Shown here: positions 1-5,621 of the stretch, one piece after another | Numbering within the stretch: the first letter of the stretch is position 1 | Layout: every line of letters begins with the position of its first letter | Translations under genes and position numbers: made by a program | The notes under the pieces: generated by a model | Seen by the model: the letters and a program-made list of their open reading frames with translations, nothing else | Database searches by the model: none | What the model was told of the DNA's origin: nothing | Source: Actinomycetota bacterium | Lineage (GTDB): Bacteria; Actinomycetota; Acidimicrobiia; Actinomarinales; Actinomarinaceae | NCBI GenBank assembly: GCA_027729925.1 | Contig: JAQCEB010000030.1 | Location: 1-8,205, forward strand | DNA length: 8,205 nt | Reading direction: 5' to 3'

Positions 1-1
1 G

Positions 2-1363
2 GAAGTAATTGATCACCCTGCAAAATATTTTGATCAAGTCATTGAAATCAACCTTGACGAACTAGTTCCTCATATAGTTGGACCGCACACTCCAGACTTA
101 GCTCGCCCAATTTCAAAGTTAAAAGCAGATGCTTTAGAAAATAATTATCCAGTAAAAATATCAAACGCATTAATTGGTTCCTGTACAAATTCTTCTTATG
201 AAGATATTGGTCGAGCAGCGTTTATTGCTAGAGAAGCTGCAAAAAAAGGTTTAAAATCAAAAGTTCCTTTAATGATTACCCCTGGTTCAGAAGTTACAAG
301 GGCCACGATTGAAAGAGATGGATATCTTAAAGATTTAGAAGCTATAGGTGCAACTGTATTAGCAAATGCTTGTGGGCCATGCATAGGTCAATGGAAAAGA
401 GATGATATTTATGAAGGAGAAACTAATACAATTGTTTCTTCATACAATAGAAATTTTCCTGCTAGAAATGATGGAAATAAAGAAACCTTATCGTTTATTG
501 GATCACCTGAGTCAGTAATCGGATTAGCTTTAGGCGGTTCTTTAGATTTTGATTTTTTAAATGACTCTCTAATTAATGAAAGAGGTGAAGAAGTTAAGCT
601 TACTCCACCTTTCGCAGAAGAGCTGCCTCTAGAAGGTTTTTCCAACACTCGTGAAGGATTCATTCAACCAGTTGAGGGCAATGAAGTTGAAATTATTATT
701 GATCAAAGCTCTGATCGACTTCAAGTTTTAAAGCCTTTTGACGCTTTTAGTGCTGATAATTATTTGGAAATGCGTGTTCTTATGAAAGCTGTTGGCAAAT
801 GCACAACTGACCATATTTCACCAGCTGGAAAATGGTTAAAATTTAGAGGACATTTAGAAAACATTTCACAGAATTTATTTATTGGAGTTAATAATGCGTT
901 TACCAATGAATCCGGGACAGGTATTAACACACTGAACAATCAAGTAATGCCATTACCTGATTTGGCTAAACATTATCATGAGAACTCAATTAATTGGATA
1001 GCTGTAGGAGATGAAAACTATGGAGAAGGCTCCTCAAGAGAACATGCAGCTATGGAACCAAGATTTAGAGGATGTAGGGTTGTTTTAGTTAAAAGTTTTG
1101 CAAGAATTCATGAGGCTAATTTAAAAAAACAAGGCATACTTCCACTTACTTTTTCGAATAAAAACGATTATGACAAGATTGAACAAAATGACAAAATTAA
1201 AATAACTAACCTTGAACAGTTAAGTCCAGGCAGTTCTGTAATATTAGTAATCGAGAAAGCTGATGGATCAATCGTTGAAATTATTGCTAACCATTCTTTA
1301 TCCGATGAACAAATAAAATGGTTTGAAAGTGGCTCTGCTTTAAATTATATAAAAGCAAGTTAA
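2..1363 (+). CDS. acn: Aconitate hydratase, mitochondrial type (3' part; 5' end outside window)
   Basis: Interconverts citrate and isocitrate in the TCA cycle using a [4Fe-4S] cluster; cytoplasmic. The frame is open from base 2, so the ATG at 272 is internal. The visible 453 residues are the C-terminal part of a protein usually near 750 residues. All three cluster cysteines are present: one in GSCTNSSYED (codon 182-184) and two in CGPCIGQW (codons 371-373 and 380-382). The C-terminal swivel domain has GKCTTDHISPAG, KFRGHLENIS, GDENYGEGSSREHA with the catalytic Ser/Arg segment (from about 1028), and KSFARIHEANLKKQG. These read like mitochondrial and Bacteroidetes-type aconitase rather than the ~900-residue AcnA or AcnB forms. 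The stop overlaps the pdxH start by one base (TAATG), which suggests translational coupling. Family assignment is firm; organism-specific regulation cannot be seen. Confidence 0.96.
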   Translation, partial: EVIDHPAKYFDQVIEINLDELVPHIVGPHTPDLARPISKLKADALENNYPVKISNALIGSCTNSSYEDIGRAAFIAREAAKKGLKSKVPLMITPGSEVTRATIERDGYLKDLEAIGATVLANACGPCIGQWKRDDIYEGETNTIVSSYNRNFPARNDGNKETLSFIGSPESVIGLALGGSLDFDFLNDSLINERGEEVKLTPPFAEELPLEGFSNTREGFIQPVEGNEVEIIIDQSSDRLQVLKPFDAFSADNYLEMRVLMKAVGKCTTDHISPAGKWLKFRGHLENISQNLFIGVNNAFTNESGTGINTLNNQVMPLPDLAKHYHENSINWIAVGDENYGEGSSREHAAMEPRFRGCRVVLVKSFARIHEANLKKQGILPLTFSNKNDYDKIEQNDKIKITNLEQLSPGSSVILVIEKADGSIVEIIANHSLSDEQIKWFESGSALNYIKAS

Positions 1364-2010
1364 TGGATAGTTTATCTGAAAAAATTAAAGAGTTAAGAAA
1401 CGAATATAGCGATTCAGAATTATTAATTGAAGATTTAAATAAGAATCCAATTATGCAATTTACAAACTGGTTAGATAGTGCGATTGAAACTAAAATTTAT
1501 GAACCTAATGCTATGGTTTTGGCCACCTCTTTTGAAGGCAAGCCGAGATCACGTTATGTTTTATTCAAAAATATTATTGAAGATAAATTAATTTTTTATA
1601 CACATTATGAGAGTCCAAAAGCGCAAGAGATACTTTCAAATCCTAATGTATCCGGGATTTTCTATTGGGCAGAGATCCATAGACAGGTAAGATTTCAAGG
1701 ATTAGCAAAAAAAACTAACAAGAAAATTTCAGATGATTATTTTGCTACAAGACCAAGAGGAGGTCAGTTAAGCGCTTGGGCTTCAAATCAAAGTTCAGTA
1801 ATTGATAATAGAGAAGTGATAACGAATAAAATTGAAGAACTAGAGAAAAATTTTAGTGATAATGAAATACCAAGACCTGAATTTTGGGGAGGTTTTGAAA
1901 TTCAAGTTAATTATTGGGAGTTTTGGCAAGGCAGAAAAAATAGAACTCATGATAGATTTTGTTATACTCAAAAGCCTACAGGTTGGGAAATAGAAAGGCT
2001 TTCACCATGA
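1363..2010 (+). CDS. pdxH: Pyridoxamine/pyridoxine 5'-phosphate oxidase
   Basis: FMN-dependent oxidase that makes pyridoxal 5'-phosphate from PNP or PMP; cytoplasmic homodimer. At 215 residues it matches the family length (E. coli 218). FMN-site segments are RSRYVLFK (62-69), FYTHYESPKAQE (78-89), RQVRFQG (107-113) and the QSS after SAWASN. The PLP-site residues corresponding to E. coli K72, Y129, R133, R197 and H199 appear as K69, Y126, R130, R194 and H196 (in QGRKNRTHDRF). The residue aligned with E. coli Ser137 is Gly134 (RPRGGQ), a mild deviation. The C-terminus W-E-I-E-R-L-S-P is the usual family ending, so the stop is genuine. It starts inside the aconitase stop and ends overlapping the rph ATG (ATGA), with no clear Shine-Dalgarno site, so it is probably translated by coupling. 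PLP supply serves amino-acid metabolism generally. Confidence 0.95.
   Translation: MDSLSEKIKELRNEYSDSELLIEDLNKNPIMQFTNWLDSAIETKIYEPNAMVLATSFEGKPRSRYVLFKNIIEDKLIFYTHYESPKAQEILSNPNVSGIFYWAEIHRQVRFQGLAKKTNKKISDDYFATRPRGGQLSAWASNQSSVIDNREVITNKIEELEKNFSDNEIPRPEFWGGFEIQVNYWEFWQGRKNRTHDRFCYTQKPTGWEIERLSP
1993..1998 (+). promoter_or_regulatory. Probable ribosome binding site for rph
   Basis: GAAAGG lies 8 bases before the ATG at 2007, inside the last codons of pdxH. It is a partial Shine-Dalgarno match and supports the 2007 start over the in-frame ATG at 1959 or TTG at 1983, both of which would lie well inside pdxH. Many junctions in this window lack any such site. Confidence 0.45.
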
Positions 2011-2672
2011 TACGTGATATTAAAGTAACTAAGAATTTTGTGAGCTCAGTTGAGAACTCTGTTTTGTACGAATCAGGCAAAACAAAAGTTTTAGTTACAG
2101 TGTCAATAACCGATAGGGTGCCAGAATGGTTAAATAACTCTGATAAAGGCTGGGTAACTGCAGAATATAATATGCTACCTGGATCTTCTGATAAAAGAAT
2201 TTCAAGAAAATCATATGAAGGGGGAAGATCTAAAGAAATTTCTAGGTTGATAGGAAGATCTTTAAGGTCAGTATGTAATTTATATATTTTAAACGGATAC
2301 TCAGTTACTGTTGATTGTGATGTTTTAGAAGCTGATGGCGGCACAAGAACAGCATCAATCAACGCAGCTTGGATAGCTTTAAACGATACTTTTACAAAAA
2401 TGGTCAATGATAAAAAATTATTGCAGAATCCTCTTACAAGTAAAGTAGGTGCAATTTCTGTAGGAATTGTTAATGGTGAAATATTTGCTGATTTAGATTA
2501 TGAAAAAGATTCAAAAGCAGAGGTCGATTTAAATATAGTTTTAGATGAAAGTTTTGATATTTTAGAAATACAAGGAAACGCCGAAGGAAAACCATTTTCA
2601 AAGGAAAAATTAGACGATTTATTTAATTTAGCAAAAGACAGTATTGTTGAAATATTTAAAATACAAAATTAG
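2007..2672 (+). CDS. rph: Ribonuclease PH, short N-terminus
   Basis: Phosphorolytic 3'-5' exoribonuclease that trims tRNA 3' ends; hexameric and cytoplasmic. From ATG 2007 it is 221 residues, against roughly 238-245 in the family. Recognisable segments are GWVTAEYNMLPGS, SRLIGRSLRSV, CDVLEADGGTRTASI (Arg of GGTRTA belongs to the phosphate site), SVGIVNGE, DLDYEKDSKAEVDLNIV (the aspartates expected at the catalytic metal site) and EIQGNAEGKPFS. The usual opening R-P-x-G-R about ten residues before the first beta strand is absent, and the arginine-rich loop after MLP is two or three residues short. A TTG at 1983 in the same frame would add eight residues beginning M-G-N-R-K, but the GAAAGG site favours 2007. 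The ATGA overlap with pdxH implies coupling. The rph-rdgB order is typical of Actinobacteria, and the two genes act in tRNA maturation and nucleotide-pool cleaning. Confidence 0.93.
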   Translation: MIRDIKVTKNFVSSVENSVLYESGKTKVLVTVSITDRVPEWLNNSDKGWVTAEYNMLPGSSDKRISRKSYEGGRSKEISRLIGRSLRSVCNLYILNGYSVTVDCDVLEADGGTRTASINAAWIALNDTFTKMVNDKKLLQNPLTSKVGAISVGIVNGEIFADLDYEKDSKAEVDLNIVLDESFDILEIQGNAEGKPFSKEKLDDLFNLAKDSIVEIFKIQN

Positions 2673-2677
2673 TACAG

Positions 2678-3247
2678 ATGAAAATTCTTTTTGCAAGTCA
2701 AAATAATGCTAAAAAAGCTGAAATTTCAAAAATTTTTAATCAATTTTCTGACAAACATTTTTTATATACGGAAGATGAAGTTTTAGAAGTTATTGAAGAT
2801 CAGGAAACTATTGAAGAAAATGCGATTAAAAAAGCTAAAGAGTATTTTGAATTTTTTAAATGTCCAGTAATTTCTGATGACTCAGGATTATTTGTTGAAG
2901 AACTTGATGGTAAACCAGGAGTACTTTCAGCAAGATTTGCTGGCAAAAATGCTTCGGATAGAGATAACATAGAAAAACTTATAAATTTAATGCAAAATCG
3001 TGCAAATTATGCCGCTAAATTTCAAACAGTTTTGTGTTTTTATAACGGGTATGATCTTATTACAACATTTGGAGAACTTCATGGCAAAATTATTTTAGAA
3101 CCTAGAGGTACTAATGGATTTGGTTATGATTCAATATTTGAAGTTAATGGTAAAACTTTAGCTGAGTTAGATATTGAAGAAAAATCAAAAATTAGCCATA
3201 GAAATATAGCTTCGGTTAAGTTGGTGAAAAAAATAAATGAAATATAA
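2678..3247 (+). CDS. rdgB: XTP/dITP diphosphatase (non-canonical purine NTP pyrophosphatase)
   Basis: Ham1/RdgB family house-cleaning enzyme that hydrolyses dITP, ITP and XTP to the monophosphate and PPi, keeping deaminated purines out of DNA and RNA. At 189 residues it is of normal length. Visible motifs are the N-terminal nucleotide-binding loop ASQNNAKKAEI (6-16), the catalytic and metal segment SDDSGLFVEELDGKPGVLSA (66-85, with Asp67/Asp68), NGFGYDSIF (146-154, base-recognition loop) and EEKSKISHRNIA (167-178, the SHR signature). It starts 5 bases after the rph stop and ends overlapping the lipoprotein gene by 11 bases. No convincing Shine-Dalgarno site precedes the ATG, so expression probably depends on the operon and reinitiation. 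I see no unusual catalytic residues. Confidence 0.95.
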   Translation: MKILFASQNNAKKAEISKIFNQFSDKHFLYTEDEVLEVIEDQETIEENAIKKAKEYFEFFKCPVISDDSGLFVEELDGKPGVLSARFAGKNASDRDNIEKLINLMQNRANYAAKFQTVLCFYNGYDLITTFGELHGKIILEPRGTNGFGYDSIFEVNGKTLAELDIEEKSKISHRNIASVKLVKKINEI

Positions 3248-3923
3248 ATCTGTTATTAAGTATTTATTAGTTTTAATGATTTTTTCAGCTTGTGAAGTTA
3301 AATGGGATATGAAAATCAAATTTAATGATGATTTATCTGGAAACTATTCAATAGCAGTATTAATTGATCAAGAAGCTCAACTTTACGCGCTTGACACAGG
3401 GCAGTCTTCAATTGGTGGACTAGATTCAATATTATCAAATTTGCCGGAAGGATTCGGCTCAAGCATTTATCAAGAAGGAGATTATTTAGGTATTCTTGTG
3501 AGGAATACATTCGCTGATACAGATGAATTTTTACTTCAACTTGAATTATTAAAATCTGAGGAAAATACTGCACTTTTATTGTTGCCAGTCAAAGAAATTA
3601 ATTTTTTATCAAATGAAAGAGAATTTATAATTAGTGGAAAATTTGCTGAAATTTTTGTTACAGATGAAGAAAATTTAGAAGGATTTAAGAATATATTTGA
3701 AGGAATGTTTAGCCTTCAAGTTCCTGGAAGTATTATTGAGCCAAAAATAGAAAATATTGTAGACAACACAATTATTTTTGAAAATGATGGTTTATCAATT
3801 AAATCTTTTCAATTAATTACCAGAACTAAACCTATTTTATCTACAGAAACCATTGCATTAATCGTTATTGTAATAATTTTTCTAATAAATTATTTTGTTA
3901 GACATCCTGTTAAAAAGAACTAA
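3237..3923 (+). CDS. LppM-like lipoprotein with C-terminal membrane anchor
   Basis: Predicted exported lipoprotein of 228 residues. The N-terminus has a short basic stretch (MKYKSVIKY), a hydrophobic core and a lipobox-like F-S-A-C with the acylated Cys at 19; Phe at -3 is tolerated but not consensus. The text after the Cys, V-K-W-D-M-K-I-K-F-N-D-D-L-S-G-N-Y-S, resembles the start of the LppM domain (DUF3153) found in Actinobacteria and Chloroflexi. Residues about 204-221 are one hydrophobic helix followed by R-H-P-V-K-K-N, giving a lipid anchor at one end and a membrane anchor with a positive cytoplasmic tail at the other. This topology suits a single-membrane cell. The ATG lies within the end of rdgB (11-base overlap). 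Function is unknown; M. tuberculosis LppM has been studied for a role in host interaction, which should not be carried over here. Family call by resemblance only. Confidence 0.68.
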   Translation: MKYKSVIKYLLVLMIFSACEVKWDMKIKFNDDLSGNYSIAVLIDQEAQLYALDTGQSSIGGLDSILSNLPEGFGSSIYQEGDYLGILVRNTFADTDEFLLQLELLKSEENTALLLLPVKEINFLSNEREFIISGKFAEIFVTDEENLEGFKNIFEGMFSLQVPGSIIEPKIENIVDNTIIFENDGLSIKSFQLITRTKPILSTETIALIVIVIIFLINYFVRHPVKKN

Positions 3924-3926
3924 GAT
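3899..3926 (+). promoter_or_regulatory. Candidate sigma-70-type promoter for the cimA leader
   Basis: TAGACA at 3899-3904 matches TTGACA at five of six positions. A 16-base spacer follows, then TAAGAT at 3921-3926, matching TATAAT at four of six including the important TA...T. Seven bases after the -10 box is A3934, the first base of the leader ATG, so a leaderless transcript starting on that codon is predicted. The -10 box overlaps the TAA stop of the upstream gene. In A+T-rich DNA such boxes occur by chance, but the spacing to the ATG is apt. Confidence 0.5.
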
Positions 3927-3933
3927 TTACCTA

Positions 3934-3960
3934 ATGAAAAAAATTATAATTATTGTTTAG
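3934..3960 (+). CDS. Isoleucine-rich leader peptide of cimA (M-K-K-I-I-I-I-V)
   Basis: An eight-codon ORF reading ATG AAA AAA ATT ATA ATT ATT GTT TAG, located between the lipoprotein gene and cimA. Four consecutive Ile codons and one Val codon precede the stop. CimA makes citramalate, which leads to 2-oxobutanoate and isoleucine; the later enzymes are shared with valine, so the codon content fits the product of the gene it precedes. The stop is one base before a hairpin and 23 bases before an intrinsic terminator. A ribosome at the stop would cover the first hairpin arm, while one stalled on the Ile codons would not. There is no Shine-Dalgarno site; translation may be leaderless from the promoter just upstream. 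The main doubt is that Ile runs are easy to produce in A+T-rich DNA. Confidence 0.65.
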   Translation: MKKIIIIV

Positions 3961-3961
3961 T

Positions 3962-3985
3962 GGCAACGTTTAAAACGTTGTTGCC
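3962..3985 (+). promoter_or_regulatory. Candidate antiterminator hairpin of the cimA attenuator
   Basis: Two alternative folds are visible. In the compact form CAACGTT (3964-3970) pairs with AACGTTG (3974-3980) across a TAA loop, and the terminator remains free. In the extended form GGCAAC (3962-3967) pairs with GTTGCC (3980-3985), with GTT/AAC inside and a three-base bulge, taking up C3984 and C3985, the foot of the terminator stem. GGCAA can also pair with a second TTGCC at 3987-3991, which would block the terminator's 5' arm more fully. Such mutually exclusive pairings are expected of an attenuator. Which fold wins needs energy calculation. Confidence 0.5.
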
Positions 3986-4009
3986 CTTGCCTTGCAAGGG
4001 TTTTTTTTT
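3984..4009 (+). terminator. Intrinsic terminator just before cimA (attenuator terminator)
   Basis: CCCTTGC (3984-3990) pairs with GCAAGGG (3994-4000) across a CTT loop, giving a perfect 7-bp stem, followed at once by nine T (4001-4009). The T run ends 5 bases before the cimA ATG, leaving no room for a separate promoter. It can also end transcripts of the upstream operon, but its position makes it a gate on cimA. GCAAGGG in the stem also contains the only purine-rich stretch near the cimA start, 14 bases away, farther than a normal ribosome site. Confidence 0.85.
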
Positions 4010-4014
4010 AAATT

Positions 4015-5574
4015 ATGAAAATTGAAATATTTGATACAACTTTAAGAGATGGCTTTCAACAAGAGGGCATATCGCCTTCTGTAAAAGATAAAATTGAAAT
4101 TGCTAAATTAATTGATGACTTAGGTGTTTCTTATATTGAGGGTGGTTGGCCAGGTGCATCTCCAAAAGAAGAAGAATTTTTTGAAACTGCAAAAAAAGAA
4201 CTTAACTTAAAAAACGCTAAGTTAGTGAGTTTTGGATCTACACGAAAACTCAATATTAAAGTTGATGAAGATAATCAGGTAGCAGCATTACTTAACTCTG
4301 GAACAGAATATGTTTGTATCGTTGGTAAGTCTTCAAAACTTCATATAACTAAGGCTCTTCAAACTAATGTGGAAAATGCGATATCAATGGCGGTCGATAC
4401 TGTTAATTTTTTAAAAGAACACAATAAAAAAGTATTTTTTGATGCAGAGCATTTTTTTGATGGATACAAAGAGGATAAAAATACTACTTTAGAAGTCCTA
4501 AATGCAGTAGTAAATTCAGGTGTTGAGTGTTTTGTTTTTTGTGACACTAATGGTGGAACTTTACCGCTTGAAGTAAGAGATATAATTTCAGAAATAAGAA
4601 AAATATATCCAAATCAAAATTTTGGTGTACATTTTCAGAATGATAATGGATGTGCAGTTGTTAATTCAATGGTTGCAGTTGAATTGGGAATAACACATGT
4701 TCAAGGGACTATCAATGGTTATGGAGAGCGAACAGGAAATGCAGATTTATGTACTTTAATTCCCAATCTCTCTCTCAAGCAAAACTACGAAACAATTAAT
4801 TTAGAGAATTTAAAAAAATTAACTCAGACTGCTAATCATATTGCTGAACTAGTAAATGTAAAAATTGATTCTAGACATCCATATGTTGGGTCATCAGCAT
4901 TTACTCATAAGGCTGGTCTTCATGCTTCAGGTATGGCCAAAGATAGTTCTCTATATGAACATATTGATTCAAAACTAGTTGGAAATTATACAAGAACTAC
5001 AGTTTCCGAACTTGCTGGAAGGGCAAGTGTAATAACAAAAGCAGAGGAATTTGGATTAAATTTTGACAACACCGATGCAAAAAAATTAATTGAAGAAGTT
5101 CAAAAGTTGGAGCATTATGGCTTTCAATTTGAAGCAGCTGATGCATCATTATATTTATTAATGAAAAAAATAAAAAAACATGTACCTGATTATTTTCAAT
5201 TTGAAAGTTATAGGGTATTTTCTGAAAGAAGACAGGATGAAGAAGTAGTTTCTGAAGCAGTATGTAAAGTGAATGTTGGTAACAATCGTTATGTCAAAAC
5301 AGGTGAAGGGGTTGGTCCAGTAGATGCATTAAGTAAAGCATTAAAGTATTGTTTAGAAAAAGATTATCAGATAATTAATAAAGTAAAACTTATTGATTAT
5401 AAAGTTAGGATTATAGATTCTTCTGATGGGACTGCTGCAAAAACACGTGTACTTATAGAATTTTCAGATTCAAAAGTTAAATGGAGTACAATTGGTGTTC
5501 ACAATAATATCATAAATGCTTCTTGGAATGCATTATGTGATGGATTTAATTATTATTTAATTAATAACCATTAG
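4015..5574 (+). CDS. cimA: (R)-citramalate synthase
   Basis: Condenses pyruvate with acetyl-CoA to citramalate, the first step of the threonine-independent route to isoleucine. At 519 residues it has the CimA layout: a DRE-TIM catalytic barrel (about 1-270), a linker, and a LeuA-type C-terminal regulatory domain (about 390-515) expected to bind isoleucine. Motifs are DTTLRDG (7-13), EGGWPGASPKEEEFF (42-56, typical of CimA rather than LeuA), DAEHFFDGYK (143-152), NGYGERTGN (234-242) and SAFTHKAGLHAS (294-305). The metal motif is H206-F-Q208-N-D; most relatives have His at the second position. I recall H-x-Q-D/N-D in actinobacterial CimA, so this is probably lineage-typical. The start is fixed because DTTLRDG follows at once. 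No Shine-Dalgarno site precedes it, and the terminator ends 5 bases upstream, so expression probably depends on attenuation. Confidence 0.93.
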   Translation: MKIEIFDTTLRDGFQQEGISPSVKDKIEIAKLIDDLGVSYIEGGWPGASPKEEEFFETAKKELNLKNAKLVSFGSTRKLNIKVDEDNQVAALLNSGTEYVCIVGKSSKLHITKALQTNVENAISMAVDTVNFLKEHNKKVFFDAEHFFDGYKEDKNTTLEVLNAVVNSGVECFVFCDTNGGTLPLEVRDIISEIRKIYPNQNFGVHFQNDNGCAVVNSMVAVELGITHVQGTINGYGERTGNADLCTLIPNLSLKQNYETINLENLKKLTQTANHIAELVNVKIDSRHPYVGSSAFTHKAGLHASGMAKDSSLYEHIDSKLVGNYTRTTVSELAGRASVITKAEEFGLNFDNTDAKKLIEEVQKLEHYGFQFEAADASLYLLMKKIKKHVPDYFQFESYRVFSERRQDEEVVSEAVCKVNVGNNRYVKTGEGVGPVDALSKALKYCLEKDYQIINKVKLIDYKVRIIDSSDGTAAKTRVLIEFSDSKVKWSTIGVHNNIINASWNALCDGFNYYLINNH

Positions 5575-5600
5575 ATTTTTCATACTTCTCAAAATATAAT
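5571..5600 (+). promoter_or_regulatory. Candidate promoter for acs
   Basis: A perfect TATAAT lies at 5595-5600 in the 47-base gap between cimA and acs. Only a weak -35 candidate is present (TTAGAT, 5571-5576, 18-base spacer). Initiation would be near 5607, giving a 5' leader of about 15 bases with the AGGAG at 5611. No terminator is visible after cimA, so read-through from cimA is also possible. Confidence 0.5.
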
Positions 5601-5610
5601 TTATAGTTAT

Positions 5611-5615
5611 AGGAG
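5611..5615 (+). promoter_or_regulatory. Shine-Dalgarno site of acs
   Basis: AGGAG with a 6-base spacer to ATG 5622. It is the only strong ribosome site in the window and fixes the acs start. Confidence 0.85.
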
Positions 5616-5621
5616 TCACAA

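Noticed and set aside
272..274. ATG at 272 as the start of the aconitase gene
   Set aside because: The frame is open back to base 2 and encodes conserved aconitase sequence including the first cluster cysteine at 182-184, so this Met is internal.
1959..2006. Longer rph start at ATG 1959
   Set aside because: It would overlap pdxH by 52 bases and adds residues that do not look like RNase PH; the ATGA junction at 2007 has a GAAAGG site upstream.
1976..2407. Minus-strand open frame of 143 codons opposite rph
   Set aside because: Shadow of a conserved gene with no domain signature or ribosome site.
3984..4009. Terminator as only the end of the upstream operon
   Set aside because: Possible in part, but a simple operon terminator would not need to sit 5 bases from the next start codon after an Ile-rich mini-ORF; kept as the main alternative to attenuation.
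3924..4014. T-box or metabolite riboswitch before cimA
   Set aside because: The spacer is only 91 bases and has no T-box sequence, specifier stem or aptamer-like multi-helix core.
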